Below are positions 25,223 to 34,176 of a stretch of DNA of 64,000 nt, one piece after another (position 1 is the first letter of the stretch; every line of letters begins with the position of its first letter). This DNA comes from Marinirhabdus sp963793275 (GTDB taxonomy: Bacteria; Bacteroidota; Bacteroidia; Flavobacteriales; Flavobacteriaceae), in the NCBI GenBank assembly GCA_963793275.1, contig CAWBZL010000004.1:310001-374000 (forward strand), read 5' to 3'. The translations under genes and the position numbers were made by a program. Under the pieces are notes generated by a model. That model did no database searches, had not been told where the DNA came from, and worked only from the letters and a program-made list of their open reading frames with translations.

Positions 25223-26218
25223 CTAGTTCTCTTCATCTTCAGACCCCGAGGAGTCTGTGGTTGAAATATGAAAAATTGCATCCCCCTGGTGCACAATAGG
25301 AGCATGGTTTACGTTTATAATATAACCCGCATTTGGCGCTTTAACTTTAAAACGCATTTGCCCATATGGGTCAGTAATAGTTGCTAGAAATTCGTCTTTT
25401 TCAACATATTTGTTACAGGCAATTTTTACGTGTAGTAAACCACTTTTTTGAGCCCGAATCCATCGGCTTTTTTCAATGATTACGGTGGTATGTTTGCTTT
25501 CATGGGGTGTAAATGCAGGATCCAGCATGTCTAAATGGGCTAAGATGCGTAGGACACCATCTACACCTTGTTTTACAATGTGTTTATCGCTATCCAGACT
25601 TTTCCCACCTTCAAATAATAAGCTAGGGATGTTCTGTTTTGCGCAGGTAAAGCGATAAGATTTACTTAAATTACTGGATATTACTGTAAACGGAGCATTA
25701 AATATTTCAGCTAATTTTAAAAGCTTTGCACTGTCTGGTGCTACCCGAATTTGCGCCGCATTAAACCGTTGTGCGCCACCTGTATGGAAATCTAAACAGT
25801 AATCTGCAAGGGGTAAAATTTCCTGAGTAAAATGATACGCAACTCTACTGGCCAGAGATCCCGTTTTAGTGCCCGGAAACACACGGTTGAGGTCACGACC
25901 GTCCGGAAATGTTCTTTCGGCATTAAGGAAACCAAAAATGTTTAAAATAGGAATACAAATAATGGTTCCTTTTTTGGGTCTGCTTATTTTTTTTGCAATT
26001 ACCTGTCGCACCACCTCAACACCGTTAATCTCGTCACCGTGTATACCTGCCGTTAGTAACACCGTAGGTCCGGGGTTTAAGGATCTGGAAACAATTACAG
26101 GAATTTCAACTTTAGTAGAAGTATAGAGTTTCGCAAAACTAAAATTTATAATTTTGGTTTCTCCTAAAGCCACTTTTTTGCCTAGAATGATAAAATCTGT
26201 TGAAGCATCTTCTGCCAT
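25223..26218 (-). CDS. Succinylglutamate desuccinylase/aspartoacylase-type metallohydrolase
   Basis: 331 residues of the AstE/AspA family in the M14 carboxypeptidase-like fold. The zinc site is visible: His and Glu in GIHGDEINGVEV, and the later His in CLDFHTGG. DLNRVFPG supplies the substrate-binding Asn-Arg. The C-terminal 80 residues form a beta-rich domain (NAGYIINVNHAPIVHQGDAI) common to bacterial relatives. Members remove acyl groups from amino acids; the substrate here is unknown. It follows rimK by two bases on the same strand, so a role in trimming or deacylating a RimK product is plausible. No signal peptide. Confidence 0.88.
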   Translation of the reverse strand: MAEDASTDFIILGKKVALGETKIINFSFAKLYTSTKVEIPVIVSRSLNPGPTVLLTAGIHGDEINGVEVVRQVIAKKISRPKKGTIICIPILNIFGFLNAERTFPDGRDLNRVFPGTKTGSLASRVAYHFTQEILPLADYCLDFHTGGAQRFNAAQIRVAPDSAKLLKLAEIFNAPFTVISSNLSKSYRFTCAKQNIPSLLFEGGKSLDSDKHIVKQGVDGVLRILAHLDMLDPAFTPHESKHTTVIIEKSRWIRAQKSGLLHVKIACNKYVEKDEFLATITDPYGQMRFKVKAPNAGYIINVNHAPIVHQGDAIFHISTTDSSGSEDEEN

Positions 26219-26220
26219 AA

Positions 26221-27093
26221 TTAAACGCTGCGTTCTATATATTTAATGATCTCTTTTGCAATGTCTTTTCCGGTAGCAGTTTCAATACCTTCTAATCCAG
26301 GAGATGAATTCACTTCAAGAATTAAGGGACCGCGTGACGATTGGAGCATATCTACTCCGGCAATTCCAAGTCCCATGGCTTTGGCGGCTTTAATTGCAGC
26401 TGTTTCCTCTTCGTCTGTAAGTTCAATTATCTGAGCAGTACCTCCGCGGTGTAGGTTGCTTCTAAACTCACCTTCCTTTCCCTGTCGTTTCATAGCACCT
26501 ACTACGCGACCGTCAATTACAATGGCTCTAATGTCTGCCCCGCCTGCTTCTTTAATAAACTCCTGTACAATAACTCGTGCCTGCAGGTTATTAAAAGCTT
26601 CAATAACACTTTCTGCTGCTTTCTTAGTTTCGGCAAGTATTACACCAATTCCTTGCGTTCCTTCCAATAATTTAATAATTAAAGGAGCACCTCCCACCTG
26701 ATCTATCACGCCTCCAACATTTTTGGAGTAGTTAGTGAAAATAGTTTTTGGAAGTCCCAATCCTGCTCTGGAGAGGATTTGTAAACTTCGTAATTTGTCA
26801 CGTGAGCGTACCAATGCCATAGACTCTGTTGTTGTGAAGCAATGCATCATTTCAAATTGTCTTACTACTGCGGTACCGTAAAAAGTAACCGAGGCTCCAA
26901 TTCTGGGAATAACGGCATCTACATTTTCAATTTTTTTACCTTTATAGTATACGCACGGATTCTTTTTTTCAATTACAATGTCGCACTTGGTGTGATTAAT
27001 TATTTCAACCGTGTGCTTTCGTTTTTGTGCAGCTTCCACAATGCGCTTGGTAGAATAGAGATTTGGTGCTGCAGATAATATTTTAATGTTCAT
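26221..27093 (-). CDS. rimK: RimK-family ATP-grasp alpha-L-glutamate ligase, copy 1
   Basis: 290 residues of the RimK ATP-grasp family, which adds glutamate to the C-terminus of ribosomal protein S6 or builds related peptides. An N-terminal preATP-grasp domain (ILSAAPNLYSTKRIVEAAQK) is followed by the ATP-grasp core with IIKLLEGTQGIGVILAE as P-loop-like segment, VQEFIKEAGGADIRAIVIDG and the metal-binding VNSSPGLEGIE. The start overlaps the upstream retropepsin-like gene by 11 bases. Its paralogue is two genes upstream. The substrate (S6 or another protein or peptide) is not determined by sequence. Confidence 0.92.
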   Translation of the reverse strand: MNIKILSAAPNLYSTKRIVEAAQKRKHTVEIINHTKCDIVIEKKNPCVYYKGKKIENVDAVIPRIGASVTFYGTAVVRQFEMMHCFTTTESMALVRSRDKLRSLQILSRAGLGLPKTIFTNYSKNVGGVIDQVGGAPLIIKLLEGTQGIGVILAETKKAAESVIEAFNNLQARVIVQEFIKEAGGADIRAIVIDGRVVGAMKRQGKEGEFRSNLHRGGTAQIIELTDEEETAAIKAAKAMGLGIAGVDMLQSSRGPLILEVNSSPGLEGIETATGKDIAKEIIKYIERSV

Positions 27094-27562
27094 TTTTAAG
27101 TTTTAATTTATAGGAAAGATTTGTGTTATTGATATCTACCACAAAGCGTTTGGTTAAAAATTTACGACCTAATAACACTGGATATTTCATTTCTTCTCGA
27201 TCACTCAATGTTAAAAATATAGGATACGTTTTCCCGAAGAGTTTAATTTCGGTTAAAATACGATAGCGTGTTTGTGAAACACCGTTACTGCTTTTTACTA
27301 CGCGCACATCATATTTGTCAAAAATAAATTCTTTTTCGTGATATGCTGGATGCTCCGGGTCTAAAAATACGCACTTTAGATAATCATGTTCAATCTTCAT
27401 GTTTTTACAATGAATACTGGAGGTGTACGCACCTGTATCTATTTTAACATCAACATCCTGTAAGTGTAAATGTGGGAAATCTGCTTTGTCTGTTCTTCCT
27501 ATTTTTCGTTTCAAAAAGATGGGTTTTTTATAGGTGGCGAAAGGTAAGAAAACGCTGGGCAA
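27083..27562 (-). CDS. Retropepsin-like protease of the RimB/Zn_protease (PF05618-type) family
   Basis: 159 residues; the start is uncertain, with the conserved part beginning near IGRTDKADFP. The motif KIDTGAYTSSIHC is the DTGA active-site segment of clan AA (retropepsin-like) proteases, and VLLGRKFL near the C-terminus is the partner strand. The family is often called ATP-dependent zinc protease, but the sequence points to an aspartic-type fold. In Pseudomonas a relative, RimB, is encoded with RimK and is linked to S6 modification. Here it is sandwiched between two rimK genes and overlaps one of them, so a partnership is likely. No signal peptide. Confidence 0.85.
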   Translation of the reverse strand: MPSVFLPFATYKKPIFLKRKIGRTDKADFPHLHLQDVDVKIDTGAYTSSIHCKNMKIEHDYLKCVFLDPEHPAYHEKEFIFDKYDVRVVKSSNGVSQTRYRILTEIKLFGKTYPIFLTLSDREEMKYPVLLGRKFLTKRFVVDINNTNLSYKLKLKNEH

Positions 27563-27594
27563 CCCTGCCTAAAACAGCACAATTTATATAAGAT

Positions 27595-28467
27595 TTAACG
27601 CTTATTCCGCTCTAAATACCCAATAATACTCTTAGAAACATTTTTCCCCGTAGTTGTTTCAATACCCTCCAGTCCCGGGGTAGAATTTACTTCCAGCACT
27701 AAAGGCCCGCGATCCGATTGTAAAATATCTACGCCACAAACGCCCAGTTTTAATGTTCTAGCCGCTTTTAGCGCTATCTTTTCTTCTTCGTAACTAAGCT
27801 GAAGTATTGCCGAACTTCCTCCGCGATGCAGATTAGATCTGAATTCGCCCACTTTACTTTGTCGTTTCATTGCAGCCACAATCACTCCATCTACCACAAT
27901 GGCACGAACATCTGCACCTTTACTTTCGGCTATATATTCCTGTAGAATGAATTTTACGTTGCTTGTCTGTAATGTTTCAACCGTTGCCAGTGCATTTTGT
28001 CTGCTTTCAGAAAGTATGACCCCTTGTCCGTGCGTTCCTTCCAGAATTTTAATAATTACAGGTTGTTCCTTAAACTTTTCAAGCAACATTTCAGCATCAT
28101 AATAGCCTCCTAAAACGGTATTGGGAACAGGAATTCCGGCTTTTGCCAATACCTGAAAGCACGTCCATTTATCCCTTGAATTTAAAATACCTTCGGCACT
28201 AACCGAAGAGACAACGCCCGTTGCTTCAAAATGCCGCACCAAAGAACTTCCCTGAAATGTGTTGCTGGCGCCAATTCTGGGAATTATAGCGTGCAAATCT
28301 TCAATACGTTCATCGTGATAATAGATGGTGGCTTTACCATCTTCTACAGCCAGATTGAAATAAAACGGATTAAGAACTTCCATAGTATGATTCCTGGTTT
28401 CACCCGCCTTTATAAGACTCTGTGTAGAATATAAATTTTCGCCCCGCGAAAGAATGGCTATGTTCAC
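27595..28467 (-). CDS. rimK: RimK-family ATP-grasp alpha-L-glutamate ligase, copy 2
   Basis: 290 residues, the same length as the downstream copy, with similar sequence throughout: ILSRGENLYSTQSLIKAGE, IIKILEGTHGQGVILSE, FRSNLHRGGSSAIL and LEVNSTPGLEGIETTTGK. Both retain the ATP and metal residues, so both should be active. Divergence is concentrated in the N-terminal domain (residues 35-90), which suggests different acceptors. It is the first gene of the minus-strand cluster, divergent from uvrC with 185 bases between. Confidence 0.92.
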   Translation of the reverse strand: MNIAILSRGENLYSTQSLIKAGETRNHTMEVLNPFYFNLAVEDGKATIYYHDERIEDLHAIIPRIGASNTFQGSSLVRHFEATGVVSSVSAEGILNSRDKWTCFQVLAKAGIPVPNTVLGGYYDAEMLLEKFKEQPVIIKILEGTHGQGVILSESRQNALATVETLQTSNVKFILQEYIAESKGADVRAIVVDGVIVAAMKRQSKVGEFRSNLHRGGSSAILQLSYEEEKIALKAARTLKLGVCGVDILQSDRGPLVLEVNSTPGLEGIETTTGKNVSKSIIGYLERNKR

Positions 28468-28652
28468 AGGGAGAAAGATACGGATAGAAAATGAAACTGA
28501 AATCGGGCGTCGATATATTTTGAATGTTGCTCTCGCAAATTCAAAACACGCCGCTACCTTGAAAACAAAATAACCCCAACTTTAGAAATCTTAACATTAT
28601 TTCCCCCTGTAAACTTTCGGCTAAAAAATAAATTGCTACTATCTTTACGGGT

Positions 28653-30446
28653 ATGGCAGAAGCTTCGGTACCCTTACAGATTTCAACCCTTCCCAACGCG
28701 CCTGGTGTCTATCAATATTACGACAAGGATGGGAAACTCCTGTATGTGGGAAAAGCTAAAGACCTTAAAAAACGGGTAAAATCTTATTTTACCAAGCAAC
28801 ACGACAATGCCCGTACCAGGTTATTAGTGCGCCGCATAAAGGACATTAAACACATTGTAGTTGCTACCGAAACCGATGCGTTATTACTAGAGAACAACCT
28901 CATAAAAAAATACCAGCCGAAGTATAATGTAATGCTCAAGGACGACAAAAGTTATCCGTGGATCTGCATAAAAAACGAACGCTTTCCAAGAGTTTTCCCA
29001 ACAAGAAGGTTTATTAAAGATGGGTCCGAATATTTTGGACCCTACACCAGTATGAAAACGGTGCATACACTTTTGGATCTAATAAAAGGATTGTACCCAC
29101 TACGAACGTGTAAATATGATCTGGCTGAAGCAAAAATAAAAGCCGATAAATATAAAGTATGTCTGGAATACCATTTAGGGAACTGTGCAGGCCCGTGTGA
29201 GGGTCTTCATTCTGAAAAAGATTACAACGAAAATATTGAAGCCATCCGAAACATTATTAAGGGAAATTTCAAGGAGTCGCTGGGTAATTTTAAAAGCCAG
29301 ATGAAAGCCTATGCTGCAAACCTTCATTTTGAAGATGCACAGCGAGTGAAGGAAAAGATAGATGTTTTAGAGAATTACCAGGTAAAAAGCACCGTGGTAA
29401 ATCCAAAAATTAACAACGTAGATGTCTTCAGTATTGTGAGTGACGAGGAGTATGCCTATGTAAATTACCTTCAAATCTCTTTTGGGAGTATCATTAGGAG
29501 CCATACTCTGGAGATTAAGAAAAAGCTGGAAGAAACAGATAAAGAGTTGCTGGGATTGGCAGTGGTAGAATTGCGACAGCGTTTTAACTCTCAGTGTAAA
29601 GAACTATACGTACCCTTCAAAATTGAAGTAGAAAATGGTGTAAAACTACATATTCCGCAGGCTGGTGATAAAAAGAAAATTTTGGATATGTCCCTCCGTA
29701 ATGCCAAATATTACAGGATGGAGCGTTTTAAGCAGGCAAAGATCGTAGATCCCGATCGTCATGAGAAGCGAATTATGGCTCAAATGAAAAAAGATTTACG
29801 ACTGTCTGAAGAGCCCCGGCATATTGAATGTTTTGATAACAGTAATATTCAGGGAACAAACCCTGTCGCGGCTTGTGTTGTTTTCAAAAACGGAAAACCA
29901 AGTAAGAAGGACTACCGTAAGTTTAATATAAAAACAGTGGTGGGTCCAGACGATTTTGCCTCTATGGAAGAAGTGGTGTACAGGCGTTATAAAAGATTGA
30001 AGGAAGAAGAGCAACCCTTGCCGCAACTTATCATCATAGATGGAGGGAAGGGACAATTGTCAAGCTCATTAAAAGCTTTGGACAGATTGGAACTTCGCGG
30101 GAAAATCGCTATTGTAGGGATTGCGAAGCGTTTAGAAGAATTATTTTATCCGGACGACCCAATTCCGTTGTATCTTGATAAAAAATCTGAAACATTAAAG
30201 ATCATTCAACAATTAAGGAATGAAGCGCACCGTTTTGGCATCACGTTTCATCGCGATAAGCGAAGTAAAGAAGCGCTGGAATCTGGTATGGAAACCATTC
30301 CTGGGATAGGAGAAAAAACAATAGTAGAATTGCTAAAGAAATTTAAAAGCACCAAACGCATAGAAAAAGCAAGTTTTGAAGATCTGGCCAATGTGGTTGG
30401 CGCAAGCAGAGCGAAGAAGATCATTGGATATTTTAACTCAAAATAA
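28653..30446 (+). CDS. uvrC: Excinuclease ABC subunit C
   Basis: 597 residues. It makes both incisions in nucleotide excision repair with UvrAB. The N-terminal GIY-YIG nuclease is at residues 13-90 (GVYQYYDKDGKLLYVGKAKD). A Cys cluster near residues 150-190 includes CLEYHLGNCAGPC. A UVR domain is near residue 225 (AYAANLHFEDAQRVKEKIDV), the RNase H-like nuclease near residues 385-470 (ECFDNSNIQGTNPVAACVVF, IIIDGGKGQL), and the C-terminal helix-hairpin-helix is IPGIGEKTIVELLKKF. Complete. A TATCTTTA near 28640 resembles a -7 box but sits too close to the start to be convincing. Confidence 0.97.
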   Translation: MAEASVPLQISTLPNAPGVYQYYDKDGKLLYVGKAKDLKKRVKSYFTKQHDNARTRLLVRRIKDIKHIVVATETDALLLENNLIKKYQPKYNVMLKDDKSYPWICIKNERFPRVFPTRRFIKDGSEYFGPYTSMKTVHTLLDLIKGLYPLRTCKYDLAEAKIKADKYKVCLEYHLGNCAGPCEGLHSEKDYNENIEAIRNIIKGNFKESLGNFKSQMKAYAANLHFEDAQRVKEKIDVLENYQVKSTVVNPKINNVDVFSIVSDEEYAYVNYLQISFGSIIRSHTLEIKKKLEETDKELLGLAVVELRQRFNSQCKELYVPFKIEVENGVKLHIPQAGDKKKILDMSLRNAKYYRMERFKQAKIVDPDRHEKRIMAQMKKDLRLSEEPRHIECFDNSNIQGTNPVAACVVFKNGKPSKKDYRKFNIKTVVGPDDFASMEEVVYRRYKRLKEEEQPLPQLIIIDGGKGQLSSSLKALDRLELRGKIAIVGIAKRLEELFYPDDPIPLYLDKKSETLKIIQQLRNEAHRFGITFHRDKRSKEALESGMETIPGIGEKTIVELLKKFKSTKRIEKASFEDLANVVGASRAKKIIGYFNSK

Positions 30447-30547
30447 TTTGCTCCAAATGTTTTCTAGGTACAGAAAAATTAGAAATTATTAAACATTCAC
30501 AGCACATACGGTATGGTTGGATATTTCCGGAAACGGGAGTAAAATGG

Positions 30548-32794
30548 ATGTTTGTAATGTTTTTTACTATAATTACTACGTTTATTTCCACAACTACAAC
30601 CTTCTCTCAAACCCAACAGCAAGACGATCCAAAAGTAGGACTTGTTTTAAGCGGTGGTGGTGCCAAAGGATTGGCACATATTGGTGTGCTTAAAAAGATC
30701 GAAGAAGCCGGAGTGCGCATAGACTATATTGGAGGAACCAGTATGGGGGCTATTATTGGAGGATTATATGCGGCCGGATATTCTGCCCATCAACTGGATT
30801 CTATTTTTAAGGCGGTAGATTTTGATAGACTTATCCAGGATAATATACCCCGGAGTGCTAAAACGTTTTACGAGAAAAATCAAACCGATCGTTACGCTAT
30901 TACACTACCTTTTGATAGGTTCCAGGTTAGTTTGCCATCCGGAATTTCGAAAGGCCAAAATGTTTACAATCTTTTCAGTAAACTAACAGACCATGTAAGC
31001 GATGTAGAAAATTTTGACGCGTTGCCTATTCCGTTTTTATGTGTGGCTACTAATATAGAAAACGGGAAAGCAGTTGTGCTGGAGCGCGGGTATTTACCGC
31101 GGGCAATTTCGGCCAGTGGTGCGCTTCCTTCTTTGTTTAGCCCGGTTTACATAGACGATATGGTTTTGGTAGATGGTGGCGTGATAAATAACTACCCCAT
31201 TGATGAAATTAAAAGTAAAGGAGTAGATATTATTATTGGTGTAGATGTACAGGATAGTTTACGGGACCGCACAAATTTACGATCGGGCCTTGAAGTGTTA
31301 ACCCAGATCAATAATTTCAGGACCATCGAAAATATGACGGTGAAAAGGGGTCAGACAGATATCTACATTAAACCCGATATTAAAGATTTTACCGTAGTAG
31401 CCTTTAATGAAGGTACTAAGATTATTGAATCCGGTTATAAAGAAGCAAACGCTAAAATAGATTTGCTGCAGGCTCTTGCCGCGAGACAAAAACCCCGTGA
31501 AAAAAAGGTTGTTGAATTCAGAAAAGAAACATCACTTTACATTACAGATGTAGAGATTGAGGGCGTTGAAAGCTACAGCAGATCGTATGTTTTGGGCAAG
31601 CTGAAGATAAAAACACCAGCGCAAATTTCCTATAAAAAACTGAATCTAGGAATAAATAATCTTTCTGCTACAGGTAATTTTGCCGATATAAATTACCGTT
31701 TAATTGAAGTTGAAGAGGGGAAGTATAAGCTTAAATTTCAGCTAAGAGAAAGCGATGTAAAAACATTACTACGTCTTGGTGCGCATTATGACGATTTATA
31801 CAGAACAGGAGCCCTTATAAATGTTACGCGCAAACGTCTTTTTACCAATAATGATATTGCTTCCCTGGATTTTGTGGTAGGGGATAATTTGAGGTATAAA
31901 TTTAATTATTATATAGATAAGGGGTTTTACTGGAGTCTGGGAGTAAATTCCAGCTTTGATTTCTTCGATAAAGGTGTACCACTTTCATTTATTTTTCCGG
32001 AGGAGTTTTTAGACGAAATACAGGCGCAAACACAACTCAATGAGATTGAACTCGAATATAGTGATTTAACGAATCAGGTTTATTTAGAAACACTATTTAA
32101 AAGGAGTTTTTTACTGGGTGGTGGTATAGAACATAAAAAGTTACGGTTTGTTTCTAAAACTATTGGGCTGGACCAAAATAATAACCCTCGTACCGTATTC
32201 GAAAGCACAAATTATTTTAGTACTTATGGTTATTTATTATACGACACGTACGATAATTCATTTTTCCCGAAAGAGGGATTATATTTCTCAGGAGATTTTC
32301 ACTTGTATCTCTTTGGAAGAGGATTAAACGAAAATTTTGAGAGTTTTAGCATCGCAAAAGCGAAGGCAGGCTATGCAAAATCTGTTGGTAAACTTACCGC
32401 TCAGTTTACAAGTGAAGGAGGTTTTAAAATAGGAAATAGCGACGTACGCTCTTTTGATTTCTTTGTGGGAGGTTTCGGCTTTAAAGAAATAAATAATATT
32501 GTGCCTTTTTATGGCTACGAGGCATTGAGTCTAAGAGGGAATACCTATTTAAAAAGTGGGATATTATTTGATTACGAGGTTTTCTCTAAAAACCACATAA
32601 ATGTAGGGGCAAACGTAGCCAATATAGGGGATAATCTATTTGAAAACGGGGGTTGGATAGATGGTATAGATTACAGCGGTATTGCAATTGGATACGGTCT
32701 GGAAACTTTTTTAGGACCTATTCAATTAAAATATGCCTATTCTCCGGAACGTGATGCTAGTGAATGGTATGTAAGTGCCGGCTTTAAGTTTTAG
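30548..32794 (+). CDS. Patatin-like phospholipase with outer-membrane barrel
   Basis: 748 residues. A signal peptide (MFFTIITTFISTTTTFSQ) is followed by a patatin domain at about 26-215 with oxyanion motif LSGGGAKG, nucleophile GTSMG and catalytic DGG in LVDGGVINNYP. A POTRA-like segment follows near residues 325-400 (YITDVEIEGVESYSRSYVLG), then a C-terminal beta barrel of about 330 residues with alternating hydrophobic strands, ending in the terminal aromatic FKF. This is the PlpD-type architecture (type Vd secretion), although Bacteroidota members may stay anchored. Expected in the outer membrane. It stands alone between uvrC and the hmgA operon. Confidence 0.92.
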   Translation: MFVMFFTIITTFISTTTTFSQTQQQDDPKVGLVLSGGGAKGLAHIGVLKKIEEAGVRIDYIGGTSMGAIIGGLYAAGYSAHQLDSIFKAVDFDRLIQDNIPRSAKTFYEKNQTDRYAITLPFDRFQVSLPSGISKGQNVYNLFSKLTDHVSDVENFDALPIPFLCVATNIENGKAVVLERGYLPRAISASGALPSLFSPVYIDDMVLVDGGVINNYPIDEIKSKGVDIIIGVDVQDSLRDRTNLRSGLEVLTQINNFRTIENMTVKRGQTDIYIKPDIKDFTVVAFNEGTKIIESGYKEANAKIDLLQALAARQKPREKKVVEFRKETSLYITDVEIEGVESYSRSYVLGKLKIKTPAQISYKKLNLGINNLSATGNFADINYRLIEVEEGKYKLKFQLRESDVKTLLRLGAHYDDLYRTGALINVTRKRLFTNNDIASLDFVVGDNLRYKFNYYIDKGFYWSLGVNSSFDFFDKGVPLSFIFPEEFLDEIQAQTQLNEIELEYSDLTNQVYLETLFKRSFLLGGGIEHKKLRFVSKTIGLDQNNNPRTVFESTNYFSTYGYLLYDTYDNSFFPKEGLYFSGDFHLYLFGRGLNENFESFSIAKAKAGYAKSVGKLTAQFTSEGGFKIGNSDVRSFDFFVGGFGFKEINNIVPFYGYEALSLRGNTYLKSGILFDYEVFSKNHINVGANVANIGDNLFENGGWIDGIDYSGIAIGYGLETFLGPIQLKYAYSPERDASEWYVSAGFKF

Positions 32795-32854
32795 GAATCC
32801 CTTATAACATTCTGCGCCAAATTTTTCCGATATTTGTATCAAACACAAGTAGCT

Positions 32855-34021
32855 ATGCCTTTTTACCACAAATTAGGAAAAATACCACCCAAGCGCCATA
32901 CGCAATTCAGAAAAGAAGATGGTAGCCTGTATGCCGAACAGCTCTTTGGAACTATTGGTTTTGATGGAATGTATACCAATTCTTACCACGAGCAGCGCCC
33001 AACGCAGGTAAAAGAAATTAAGAAGCAATACAGTGTAGCGCCTAAGATTGCAAAGAAAAATAACATCCAATCGTATAGATTAAGAGGGTTTCAGGTAGCG
33101 CCGGAAAAGGATTATCTGGAAAGCCGTAAAGCTGTTTTAACCAATAGCGACTGTACCATTATCCTCGCAGCTCCACAGCAGAGTCAGGACGAATATTTCT
33201 ACAAAAACACAGATGCAGACGAACTTATCTTTATCCATAAGGGTAGCGGGAAATTAAGAACACATTTAGGGAATTTAGATTTTAAATATGGTGACTATCT
33301 TGTTATTCCGAGGGGTATGATCTATAAAATGCAATTTGACGATGCAGATAACAGGTTGTTTATCGTAGAGTCCAGAAGTCCTATTTACACCCCCAAACGT
33401 TACAGAAACTGGTTTGGGCAATTACTGGAACATTCTCCTTTCTGCGAGCGTGATATTAGAAGACCTTCCGAATTGGAAACCAACAACGAAAATGGTGAGT
33501 TTTTAATGAAAGTAAAAAAAGGCGATGAAATTATTGAAATGGTCTACGCCAGCCACCCGTTCGATGTAGTTGGATACGATGGTTTCAATTATCCGTACGC
33601 TTTTTCTATTCACGATTTTGAACCTATTACAGGAAGAATACATCAACCACCACCAGTACATCAAACGTTTGAAACAAATGCGTTTGTAGTATGTAGTTTC
33701 GTGCCAAGATTGTACGATTATCACCCAAAAAGTATTCCGGCACCGTATAACCATAGCAATATAGATAGCGATGAGGTTTTGTATTATGTAGACGGAGATT
33801 TTATGAGCAGGAACGATGTAGACGCAGGACATATTTCGCTTCACCCGGCAGGAATTCCTCACGGCCTTCACCCGGGAAGTGTAGAGCGCAGTATTGGAAA
33901 AGTAAAAACAGACGAACTGGCCGTTATGGTAGATACGTTTAAGCCTTTAATGGTAACCGAAGAAGCTTTAAAAATTGCAGACGAAACGTACTATCAATCC
34001 TGGTTGGATGGAAAGCACTAA
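32855..34021 (+). CDS. hmgA: Homogentisate 1,2-dioxygenase
   Basis: 388 residues from ATG 32855 (a TTG at 32834 would add seven). It opens the ring of homogentisate to maleylacetoacetate using Fe(II) in tyrosine and phenylalanine breakdown. Typical features: cupin strands GDYLVIPRGMIYKMQFDDAD, the segment IHQPPPVHQTFETNAFVVCS, and iron ligands in the C-terminal half (YNHSNIDSDEVLYYVDGDF, HPAGIPHGLHPG). It is shorter than the 430-440 residues of mammalian forms but normal for this clade. hppD follows after 155 bases that contain a tiny open frame and a repeat-like motif. Confidence 0.95.
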   Translation: MPFYHKLGKIPPKRHTQFRKEDGSLYAEQLFGTIGFDGMYTNSYHEQRPTQVKEIKKQYSVAPKIAKKNNIQSYRLRGFQVAPEKDYLESRKAVLTNSDCTIILAAPQQSQDEYFYKNTDADELIFIHKGSGKLRTHLGNLDFKYGDYLVIPRGMIYKMQFDDADNRLFIVESRSPIYTPKRYRNWFGQLLEHSPFCERDIRRPSELETNNENGEFLMKVKKGDEIIEMVYASHPFDVVGYDGFNYPYAFSIHDFEPITGRIHQPPPVHQTFETNAFVVCSFVPRLYDYHPKSIPAPYNHSNIDSDEVLYYVDGDFMSRNDVDAGHISLHPAGIPHGLHPGSVERSIGKVKTDELAVMVDTFKPLMVTEEALKIADETYYQSWLDGKH

Positions 34022-34024
34022 CCC

Positions 34025-34081
34025 ATGAAGTATTTTGTAAAAAGAAAAGAAACGACACCCCACGGTAGAGCTATGTGGTAA
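34025..34081 (+). CDS. Possible 18-residue leader or small peptide
   Basis: An ATG three bases after the hmgA stop opens an 18-codon frame encoding MKYFVKRKETTPHGRAMW then TAA. The peptide is basic and ends in Trp. It lies between two aromatic-catabolism genes. No motif or homology is known to me and the frame may be chance. A conserved peptide in relatives would settle it. Confidence 0.25.
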   Translation: MKYFVKRKETTPHGRAMW

Positions 34082-34110
34082 GCGTTTGCTCTTATAATAG
34101 CAAATTGTCT

Positions 34111-34130
34111 GGTTGAGCGCAGTCGAAACC
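34111..34130. repeat. Short intergenic repeat unit (GGTTGAGCGCAGTCGAAACC)
   Basis: The 20-base sequence has GGTT/AACC ends as an inverted repeat around a TTGAGCGCAGTCGAA core. From memory, this core is a common intergenic motif in Bacteroidota genomes, read as TTCGACTGCGCTCAA on the other strand. Only one copy is visible in the window. Confidence 0.45.
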
Positions 34131-34176
34131 TCAATTCAATAGACTTTTTCTCTTTCGATATTAAATTGAAATAAAC

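Noticed and set aside
32855..34021. TTG start at 32834 for hmgA
   Set aside because: It adds seven non-conserved residues before a good ATG at 32855.
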